Positions 56,912-64,000 of a stretch of DNA of 64,000 nucleotides are shown here, one piece after another. The notes under the pieces were generated by a model. That model did not search any database, was not told where the DNA came from, and saw only the letters and a program-made list of their open reading frames with translations. The first letter of the stretch is position 1. Every line of letters starts with the position of its first letter. Made by a program: the position numbers and the translations under genes. The stretch comes from a virus: positions 1 through 64,000 of IMG/VR virus record IMGVR_UViG_3300046787_000327, one strand, 5' to 3'.

Positions 56912-57570
56912 TGGCTACATCATCATACATGACAGGCAGAAGATCATATGCAAGACCACAGGCAGCCCTATGGTCTAATAATCCTGGCACTCTTGTAGGT
57001 GGCCTATATATCCCAACAGGCTTAGAAGTTGGACAAGATCCAGGGCTAGAAACAAACTCGTCTGTCCTGGATCAGTTCCTTATCCTATCTGACCATAATC
57101 GAGGAGAAATAAAAGTAACTCCTAACCGCATTGAAAAGCGTGAAAGAATGATTAATGGCCATATGAGATCCTACCATATTGCTGATAAGTTAAACTTTGA
57201 TATTTCTTGGAATATGCTTCCATCAAGGTCTTTCAGAACAAGGCCAGACTTTAACCCTACTACAGGCAAGAGCACCTCTACAGGGGTCTCTGGAAGGCCT
57301 ACAGGGGCAGATGAGCAGTACACTGTAGATGGCGGAGCAGGAGCAGGAGAACTACTTGAGTGGTACGAAAATCACAAAGGATCATTCTGGATGTTCTTGG
57401 CTTACGATAAGTATAATAATTTTGGCAATGATGATGCAGCATATGGACACTTAGCCCAGTATAACCAAATCGTAGAGGTTTATATTTCTAAGTTTGATTA
57501 CAGCGTTGTCTCCAGAGGTGCATCAAATCATGATTTATGGAATGTCTCAGTATCCCTGGAAGAAGTCTAA
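56911..57570 (+). CDS. Distal tail protein-like, 219 aa
   Basis: First gene after the tape measure, overlapping its stop by one base. Basic N terminus (TGRRSYARPQ), a KLNFDISWNMLPSRSFRTRP strand region and a C-terminal KFDYSVVSRGASNHDLWNVS strand. Such proteins form the hexamer closing the tube. Assigned by position and size. Confidence 0.6.
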   Translation: MATSSYMTGRRSYARPQAALWSNNPGTLVGGLYIPTGLEVGQDPGLETNSSVLDQFLILSDHNRGEIKVTPNRIEKRERMINGHMRSYHIADKLNFDISWNMLPSRSFRTRPDFNPTTGKSTSTGVSGRPTGADEQYTVDGGAGAGELLEWYENHKGSFWMFLAYDKYNNFGNDDAAYGHLAQYNQIVEVYISKFDYSVVSRGASNHDLWNVSVSLEEV

Positions 57571-60500
57571 TGTTTGAGAATAAAGAGTTACAGTCACACC
57601 TAGAAGAGTCACAGACGGTAAAAAGTCAGTCTGCTATTATTGCAGAGTGGAATATGAATATTGCATCAAATATTCAGATGATCGGAAACTACAGATATAG
57701 GTCTACAGACCCTACCTCTAGTTTTTATTTATTACCAAACTCGTTTGATGTAAATGATTCAGCGGGGTATTATACTGGTGCTACGGATGCAGATATTACA
57801 ATCGATGGCGGGATGGATGATTTAGATGTTCCAACGCTATTGGTATCTAAAAAAGATAAACTAAAAACATTATACTCTCTAGAAGATTGCTTTAAGCAGT
57901 TTAGACCTAGATCTGGAATTAACAAAGCAAGGTATATATCTGGTTCATACTTACACCATGCTAATACATCAATGGCAAATAGACCAAGGTACTATATGCC
58001 AGACAAGGATGACCTATTTAAGTATTGGACATCCTATAGAACTGAAGGCTCTTCAGAATATGGAATTGCTAATAAAAATGTAAATAACCAAAAGGTGATT
58101 GACGATGCTGTTCCATTTGTTGTCTATAAGGAAAATGTACCAGCCAATAGACTTGTTGTAAAAATGCAAACACATATAGGCACTGTTGATCTAGGCTCTA
58201 TGTCAAATGGCTCAACCAGCATTCCAGATCCACTTTATGGTAATTCAAATAAGGCTACTCCACTTAAGTGGAAGATCCAACATTTAAAAGGAAACAACTG
58301 GGTAGACACGTACCTCTTTGACTACAACACAACAAGAGATAATGGATCCCCAGTCATTGGACCTGATGGATACGTTGAGTTAGAGTATGGACTCAAGGTA
58401 CCAGCAAGATATAAGGACAGATTTATTTTTGCAGCAAGTGTTGCATCTGAAACAGTGCTACCAGATAACAACACTGAGGGGTATGCCTATCTGGTTAAAG
58501 AAAATGATTTAGATATTGGAACATTCTATATTTGGCAGGGTGAGGCCTATGAAACCTTTGCTCCAGAGTATGGTTGGCAATTAGCAAGTCCAGACACAGA
58601 TAGACTTACTAACTTTGTTACAGACTTGACAGATCCAGATAGATATACTTCTAACGTAGATGGAACTTCTAAGTACCGTGAGTTTGAGTACATTCGTGGT
58701 GTAAGAATTGTTGTAAACTCTATGACAAAAACAAACAGTACATTCGACTTGATTGAAATTTCTCCAAGACTATCTGTAAATATTACAGACAAGGTAACAG
58801 ATTTTTCAATTAATAAGAGCGCATCAGATCTTGGACTCAGCGGTATGCCAGTAGGACAGTTGTTAGCATCTACAGGAAAGTTGGGCTTATTTGATTATGA
58901 TGATGCTTTTAATGATGAGAATGATAGTAGTATTATTAAGGATTATATTGCACGGAATATTCAGTTTAAGTTTTACGAGGTTATTGTAGATGTTGATGGC
59001 TTTGATTACTTTGTGCCACTTAAGACTCTATACTCAGACTCATTTCCAAGTATTTCAAATGCAGACAAGAAGGTATCAATTAGCCTAAGAGATATGTTCT
59101 TTTATTTAGAATCAACCACGGCTCCACAAATTTTATCTACAGAGACATCCCTAAGTTCTGCTGTATGCTTATTGCTAGATTATTTAGGTTTTTCAAACTA
59201 TACATTTAAGCGTTTGCCAAACGAAAAAGAAGTTATAATTCCATACTTTTTTATTGCACCAGATACATCTATTGCACAGGTGTTGCAGGATCTAGCAGTG
59301 TCAACGCAAACAGCAATGTTCTTTGATGAGTACAATAACTTTGTTGCTATGAGCAAAAACTATATGTTGCCTGCACCTGGTGACAGAGCAACGAGCACGA
59401 CCCTGTTTGGAACAAACGATCAGCAAGATTCAGGTGTAATTGAAAATGAGCACACAAATATCAAACTTGCAAATATTATCGAATACACAGATCAAGACTC
59501 TAAGATTTATAATGATGGAAGCATAACTTATAATGCAAGACATATTCAAAAATCAATTGGCTCATTGAAGCAGGCAAGCCTTATCGACAATGAAAAAACC
59601 TGGATCTATAAGCCAGTACTATTGTGGGAAGTTGCTGGAACTCAAAATACAAAGTCAGTAAATGGTGAGGTGGGAAACCAGTCATCATATGTTCTTTCTG
59701 CTATTCCTCTCAATTCAGACTTGACTGCAGATGTCCCTGTTGTTGTTAATAATAAACTAATTAATAATACTATGAACTTTGGCGAAGCAGTTTATTGGAT
59801 CACACGATACAACGGATACTTCTATGCCAATGGCGAGGTTATCAAGTTTGATGCCGTAGAATACAATGTTGCTGGAATTGGAAATGTTTGGATTACAGAT
59901 GTCCAAGAGTATCAGGACTACGCATCCAAGGTTCCATTTAATGGAAAGATTTATCCTACAGGTTCAGTGCGAATCTACAGCGAGCCAAACTATCAAGAAA
60001 TCGCTGGCGTATTAAAATTAAAAAATGGCCCAGTTGCAAAGCATGGCCGTGGGCAATTTGGTACAAGCGTTGTTTCACACAAGGCAGGTCTAGATAACTA
60101 CTGGTCAAATAATGACAATGTTCGTGGAGTAACTATGAAGATTGACTCTTTGTTTAATTCAGTTGCAACCGAATTGCCAACCACCTCTACTGGACTTACA
60201 GTTGGAGCAGCAGGAAAATCTTCGTTCATTAATCTTGGAACCAATCCAGTTGGAACACCACCAACAAGTAATGAGATTGCACAGAAGACTGCAAGAAATG
60301 GAATCATTAAAAACTTTTTATCTTCTACTAATCTAGATCAGTCTGTTACAAACTCATTATCAAGTACACAAACTGGCACTGTCCAGTCATCAGCCCTTGT
60401 ACTGAGTGGACCTGCTATGACAACTTACCCAAAGCCAACAGAGTTCATCTCTTATGTATACAAGCCACTTACAGATAAATTTAAACATTTTGGCACAAGA

Positions 60501-61901
60501 ATGAGAATTGTTGGAAAGATTGAGAACAATTTAGATCGTGGACAGAGTGCGGTAGGAAGTTCCACATACTATGTTGTTCCAGGAACCACACCAGACAAGA
60601 ACATAAATATTTCTGGAGGATCTGGCGGTATGGCAGTAATGCTAAACCCAGAGACAAACAACGGTTACTACTTTGAGATTGTAGCAATTGGATCAGTAGG
60701 CGTAACTAATACTGCAACAAGTAATGTTAATAACGTATTTTTCTATAAGTTGCTGAAGGATGAGTTAGGAAATGCAGTGCCAGTTAAACTGTGGGAAGGA
60801 CTATCAAACATCATCGTTGATGATGGAAATTTTGTTGGTCAGTACAGAGTTGCAGCAGAAGAAAACCCTACGGTCTACGACCTTTCTGTTGAATATGAAG
60901 ATGTCGGATCTTTGAGAAGATTCTATCTATACATCAACAACACATTGGTAAAGATTGTAGACGACACAGCACCTCTTCCAGCATACAAAAATATGGCACT
61001 CTTTACAAGAGGTGCTTCTAGAGTTATGTTTGAAAACATCTTTGCAATCGCAAATAACTATTCTCAGAATACTTCTTTTGCACTAGACACACCAGTGCAG
61101 TCCATCTTTGATGGAGATGAGTTAAACGTAAATGAATCGTTTAGAAAATATGCTATGAGTGGAATTGTACAGGGAACACACCTATCTGGGATATCTGCAA
61201 ATGAGCCACCTAAGTACAACATATACTTTGAGGAGTTTGGAACCATTATGCGTGAAGCCTCTGTATTTAATATTAAGTATGATAAGGCCTACCCAGCATT
61301 ATACGCAAAGTTGTCACCAACATTTAATAGATTAAAGGGATATACAGTATCTGGATTTAGAGCGGGATCGTATGGAGCAGACTTTATTATTTTCAATGCA
61401 ACAGATACAGCCTTAAGCCTAGATGAGACAACTGGAAACTACCTTAGAATTCAGGGTATAACATTTACTCAGCAGTCTCAGAATGTGCTAAAGGTCGATG
61501 ACTATTTCTCTAAAACCTCAAGTATGTCAGACCCTCTGATAAGTAATGGGGTAGTAATTGAGTCACCAATCAAGGCTAAAAAAGACTATGAAGATATTAA
61601 GATTAGCAGACTTACTTATGGCAAGAAGGACTTTAGTTTAAATGTTCCATACATTCAGACACAAGATGATGCTACTGATTTGATGAAGTGGACAATCTCA
61701 AAGATCATGAAGCCTCGTAAGTCTATTGGTTTAAAGATTTTTGCAATGCCTACGCTGCAACTGGGAGATTTAGTTAAGATCAACTATGTGAACAATGGTA
61801 TTGATAAGGCTGGAACGAAAGACTATGTTATTTATAATATTGAGTACTCTAAGAACTCTAGTGGACCATCAATGAGCGTGTTTGTTAGTGAGGTATCATA
61901 A
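57570..61901 (+). CDS. Tail tip / hub protein with lectin-like domain, 1443 aa
   Basis: Start at 57570 (MFENKELQSHLEESQTVKSQ) overlaps the previous stop (TAATG). The N-terminal 250 residues are beta-rich. A middle part contains SINADK-type strands around a LDYLGFSNYTFKRL segment. A concanavalin-like domain lies near residues 971-1167 (NINISGGSGGMAVMLNPETN ... RRFYLYINNTLVKIV). The C-terminal 150 residues (LMKWTISKIMKPRKSIGL, QLGDLVKINY ... VIYNIEYS) resemble hub (Tal/gp27-like) ends. Probably the baseplate hub and host-binding adhesin in one chain. Confidence 0.65.
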   Translation: MFENKELQSHLEESQTVKSQSAIIAEWNMNIASNIQMIGNYRYRSTDPTSSFYLLPNSFDVNDSAGYYTGATDADITIDGGMDDLDVPTLLVSKKDKLKTLYSLEDCFKQFRPRSGINKARYISGSYLHHANTSMANRPRYYMPDKDDLFKYWTSYRTEGSSEYGIANKNVNNQKVIDDAVPFVVYKENVPANRLVVKMQTHIGTVDLGSMSNGSTSIPDPLYGNSNKATPLKWKIQHLKGNNWVDTYLFDYNTTRDNGSPVIGPDGYVELEYGLKVPARYKDRFIFAASVASETVLPDNNTEGYAYLVKENDLDIGTFYIWQGEAYETFAPEYGWQLASPDTDRLTNFVTDLTDPDRYTSNVDGTSKYREFEYIRGVRIVVNSMTKTNSTFDLIEISPRLSVNITDKVTDFSINKSASDLGLSGMPVGQLLASTGKLGLFDYDDAFNDENDSSIIKDYIARNIQFKFYEVIVDVDGFDYFVPLKTLYSDSFPSISNADKKVSISLRDMFFYLESTTAPQILSTETSLSSAVCLLLDYLGFSNYTFKRLPNEKEVIIPYFFIAPDTSIAQVLQDLAVSTQTAMFFDEYNNFVAMSKNYMLPAPGDRATSTTLFGTNDQQDSGVIENEHTNIKLANIIEYTDQDSKIYNDGSITYNARHIQKSIGSLKQASLIDNEKTWIYKPVLLWEVAGTQNTKSVNGEVGNQSSYVLSAIPLNSDLTADVPVVVNNKLINNTMNFGEAVYWITRYNGYFYANGEVIKFDAVEYNVAGIGNVWITDVQEYQDYASKVPFNGKIYPTGSVRIYSEPNYQEIAGVLKLKNGPVAKHGRGQFGTSVVSHKAGLDNYWSNNDNVRGVTMKIDSLFNSVATELPTTSTGLTVGAAGKSSFINLGTNPVGTPPTSNEIAQKTARNGIIKNFLSSTNLDQSVTNSLSSTQTGTVQSSALVLSGPAMTTYPKPTEFISYVYKPLTDKFKHFGTRMRIVGKIENNLDRGQSAVGSSTYYVVPGTTPDKNINISGGSGGMAVMLNPETNNGYYFEIVAIGSVGVTNTATSNVNNVFFYKLLKDELGNAVPVKLWEGLSNIIVDDGNFVGQYRVAAEENPTVYDLSVEYEDVGSLRRFYLYINNTLVKIVDDTAPLPAYKNMALFTRGASRVMFENIFAIANNYSQNTSFALDTPVQSIFDGDELNVNESFRKYAMSGIVQGTHLSGISANEPPKYNIYFEEFGTIMREASVFNIKYDKAYPALYAKLSPTFNRLKGYTVSGFRAGSYGADFIIFNATDTALSLDETTGNYLRIQGITFTQQSQNVLKVDDYFSKTSSMSDPLISNGVVIESPIKAKKDYEDIKISRLTYGKKDFSLNVPYIQTQDDATDLMKWTISKIMKPRKSIGLKIFAMPTLQLGDLVKINYVNNGIDKAGTKDYVIYNIEYSKNSSGPSMSVFVSEVS

Positions 61902-62398
61902 TGGCAATTGATGCAACAGCAAACCAACCAACGACTACTACTAGTTCTGCTGCTAACCCACCAGTAAAGGTGGCAACCCCAGACCTTTTTGTGTTCAAGG
62001 ATGAAGTTGTTCCAATTGAGGTAATGACTGACCTTATCTTTGAAAATATCGGGGGACAAGAACTAATCAATATATCTAGACATGACATCATCTCTGGACA
62101 GAGTATTATGTACAGCCCTATTAAGAACATGAGCAGGTTGTATTTGCAGTATAATCCTCAAAACATTCTTAATATTCAGGATACATCTGCTACATATTTT
62201 AGAAATTATCCAATCAAACTAGAGGCGTCAATCCCTTCGCCAGGATCAGGACCAGATGGAGAGACTGTCTTTATTGATCCAGACACTGGAGACCTTGTGA
62301 TTGAGGTTGTAAACCTTGAACCAGATGAGCAAATTGACGTACAGGTCTTGATTTCTGGAACGCTACTTGATGGTACAATATATACTGGGGGAATTTAA
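61901..62398 (+). CDS. Minor tail protein, 165 aa
   Basis: Thr/Ala/Pro-rich start (TANQPTTTTSSAANPP) then a compact beta domain (PDLFVFKDEVVPIEVMTDLI ... VQVLISGTLLDG). One-base overlaps with both neighbours. Likely a small tip component. Confidence 0.55.
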   Translation: MAIDATANQPTTTTSSAANPPVKVATPDLFVFKDEVVPIEVMTDLIFENIGGQELINISRHDIISGQSIMYSPIKNMSRLYLQYNPQNILNIQDTSATYFRNYPIKLEASIPSPGSGPDGETVFIDPDTGDLVIEVVNLEPDEQIDVQVLISGTLLDGTIYTGGI

Positions 62399-63558
62399 TG
62401 ATTACAAATACTGGAAAAAGCATTATCACAAAATACTTGATTGGTCAAGCACCAGCATATGCTTCTTATATTGCTGTTGGATGTGGCACAAATGCAATAG
62501 ATCCCTCTGATTCATTTGGAGATTACTCTGACAAGACTACGCTAGATTTTGAAATGTTTCGTGTTCCAATCACATCTCGTGGATTTGTTACTGAAGATGG
62601 CCAGGACAAAATTGTTCTAACTGCTGAATTACCAACAGAAGAAAGATATGAGATCACAGAGGTGGGAGTTTATTCTGCTGGCTCTAACCCTTCAGTAGGT
62701 GCTTACGATAGCAGAACCCTTTATGCTTTTACAGAAAATGAAAACTGGGAGTACCACTCTGCAAATTCTGCTGCTGCAATTCCAGTAATCTATGAACCTC
62801 TTGATAGTGAAGAAGATGGGGTAATGTCATTTACCCAAAAGGTTATCCAAACAAATGCAGACAATAGAACTTTTACTAGCAGTGAAAGATTAGACAGAAA
62901 TGAAAGATGTCGCTTTTTAAATAATACCATCATGATGGCTGGAGATACCTCAAAGATATCTGTTAGCAACACTGGAAAACTTAGCGTAGTTCCAACATGG
63001 ACCGTTGGTGGGCAATCCTTTACATCTACTCACGTACACCTTAATGGAATTGCTCCAGACTTTAACAGACAGTCTCCGCTAGATGAGATTAGAATGGCAT
63101 TTTCTGTTGCTAATAAGGATGGATCATCTACACAGCGTCCATCAAAGATTTTGATCCTTGCAGAGTTCTCTTCTGATGATGCTCATGATACGGGTCAGTA
63201 TGCAAGATTTGAGGTAAACATTGAGCACAATGCATCAAGTGAGACTAACAATCTTTTAACCAATAGATACTTTGTTGTAAACAAGCAGTTACAGGAACTA
63301 ACAAAGAGTCAGGACTTCTCTTGGAGTTCAGTTGACATCTTTAAGATTTATGTTTGTGTATTAGATACAGATGGAAATCCATCAGACGATTATTATGTTT
63401 GTTTGGATGCTTTGCGACTTGAAAGTTTAAGTGCTCAGAACCCACTGTACGGATTATCTGGGTACACAGTTGTTAAGAATACATACTCTAGACCAATTGT
63501 CAAGTCTGCCAATACAACTAACTTCATTGAGTTTAGATTTAATGTTGGTGTAGCCTGA
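62398..63558 (+). CDS. Minor tail / fiber-attachment protein, 386 aa
   Basis: The N-terminal half (ITKYLIGQAPAYASYIAVGC, TSRGFVTEDGQDKIVLTAEL, YEITEVGVYSAGSNP) resembles the DUF7253 or gp53-like tail-fiber adaptor pattern often seen in actinophage minor tail proteins. The C-terminal half is a jelly-roll-like beta domain (WTVGGQSFTSTHVHLNG ... YYVCLDALRLESL), perhaps carbohydrate-binding. Family names are tentative. Confidence 0.55.
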   Translation: MITNTGKSIITKYLIGQAPAYASYIAVGCGTNAIDPSDSFGDYSDKTTLDFEMFRVPITSRGFVTEDGQDKIVLTAELPTEERYEITEVGVYSAGSNPSVGAYDSRTLYAFTENENWEYHSANSAAAIPVIYEPLDSEEDGVMSFTQKVIQTNADNRTFTSSERLDRNERCRFLNNTIMMAGDTSKISVSNTGKLSVVPTWTVGGQSFTSTHVHLNGIAPDFNRQSPLDEIRMAFSVANKDGSSTQRPSKILILAEFSSDDAHDTGQYARFEVNIEHNASSETNNLLTNRYFVVNKQLQELTKSQDFSWSSVDIFKIYVCVLDTDGNPSDDYYVCLDALRLESLSAQNPLYGLSGYTVVKNTYSRPIVKSANTTNFIEFRFNVGVA

Positions 63559-63992
63559 TGGCAACAAGTAAGGTTAAGCGGGTAGTAATTAAAAAAGAAG
63601 ATCTTCCTGCCTATAGTGGAGACAACCAGTCATATATATTAAGGTACAGAGTAATATCTGAAGACCGAAATAGATCTTCTCAGTGGTCTCCTCAATATAG
63701 ACTTCCCATCCCATCACAAACACAGATTGAATATGCAATTACAGCCAACCCAACAACTAAAATGATCAATCTAGTGTGGGGAACATCTGAAGCATCTAAG
63801 TTCGATGTATACATTAAATGGGATAGTAGTCCTTATATCTATGCAGGATCTGTGAATACATCAATGTATGCTTGTTTAATTAAGAATGGTGCATCATCTG
63901 TAAAGATTGCTGTACAGGTTCCAACATTTCCAAAGCAGAGATTCACCAGTGCAACACTTTTTGAAACCACTGAAACCAGTGTAGTGGTATAA
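63558..63992 (+). CDS. FN3-like minor tail protein, 144 aa
   Basis: Basic N terminus, then SYILRYRVISEDRNRSSQWS, an FN3-type strand pattern (Y-x-L-R-Y-R ... S-x-W-S-P), followed by a second beta domain with NLVWGTSEASKFDVYIKW. Ends KQRFTSATLFETTETSVVV, similar to the SSATL strand that ends other fiber domains here. Overlaps the preceding gene by one base. Confidence 0.6.
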   Translation: MATSKVKRVVIKKEDLPAYSGDNQSYILRYRVISEDRNRSSQWSPQYRLPIPSQTQIEYAITANPTTKMINLVWGTSEASKFDVYIKWDSSPYIYAGSVNTSMYACLIKNGASSVKIAVQVPTFPKQRFTSATLFETTETSVVV

Positions 63993-63993
63993 T
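63985..63993 (+). promoter_or_regulatory. Extended -10 TGG-TATAAT at the window end
   Basis: TATAAT 63988-63993 overlaps the stop of the FN3-like gene. Only 7 nt follow, but the pattern predicts an ATG within a few bases after the window. Confidence 0.55.
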
Positions 63994-64000
63994 AGTAGTA

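Overview
The window is a continuous stretch of a tailed-phage genome of siphovirus type. It carries one complete head, neck and tail morphogenesis series (portal, protease-scaffold, HK97-fold capsid, connectors, tail tube, chaperones, a 3048-residue tape measure, distal tail proteins). Base composition is AT-leaning. The host is most likely an actinobacterium. This is inferred from actinophage-style tail proteins, a possible DUF2746-like membrane protein, a B12-dependent monomeric ribonucleotide reductase, and many -10 boxes placed so that transcription would begin at or next to the ATG, the leaderless arrangement common in actinobacteria. A low-GC (for example freshwater) actinobacterium would fit the composition, but this is not proven. 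No terminase, integrase, polymerase, tRNA or CRISPR was seen.

Layout. 1-3.2 kb: three leftward operons of very small genes joined by TAATG overlaps, several with zinc-ribbon cysteines, separated by regulatory blocks with shared motifs. 3.2-3.7 kb: a divergent control region with two TTATCCACA (DnaA-box-like) sites and tandem promoters. 3.7-6.8 kb: small genes on both strands, a possible DHH-like phosphoesterase and a possible holin. 7.0-12.1 kb: the first fiber module, with a collagen-like fiber and a PTPVA-repeat protein ending in a Hint (intein-like) domain. 12.1-15.5 kb: two oxygenases, a zinc-ribbon protein, an O-fucosyltransferase-like glycosyltransferase and a GDP-mannose 3,5-epimerase. 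15.5-16.0 kb: a leftward exported lysozyme-like protein. 16.1-23.4 kb: the second fiber module, ending in an FN3 / FFPP-repeat / Hint protein. 23.5-32.3 kb: a dense operon with nine 2-oxoglutarate/Fe(II) dioxygenases, two related DUF6065-like proteins, one orphan gene and a short-chain dehydrogenase. 32.4-34.5 kb: class II ribonucleotide reductase. 34.5-64 kb: a large LamG-like tail protein followed by head and tail morphogenesis.

How it may work together. The most unusual content is the combination of proline-rich, collagen-like and self-processing (Hint) fiber proteins with eleven probable dioxygenases of prolyl-4-hydroxylase type, a GT of GDP-fucose type, and the enzyme that makes GDP-L-galactose. 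I infer a phage-encoded system that hydroxylates, and possibly glycosylates, its own fibers or the host surface, with Hint-mediated cleavage or conjugation of fiber C termini. The parts are seen in the sequence. The functional link between them is inference.

Regulation is also distinctive. Thirteen genes have a -10 box (usually TGnTATAAT) 6 to 9 nt before the ATG with no Shine-Dalgarno, while the capsid, tail tube and several other genes keep leaders with strong Shine-Dalgarno sites.
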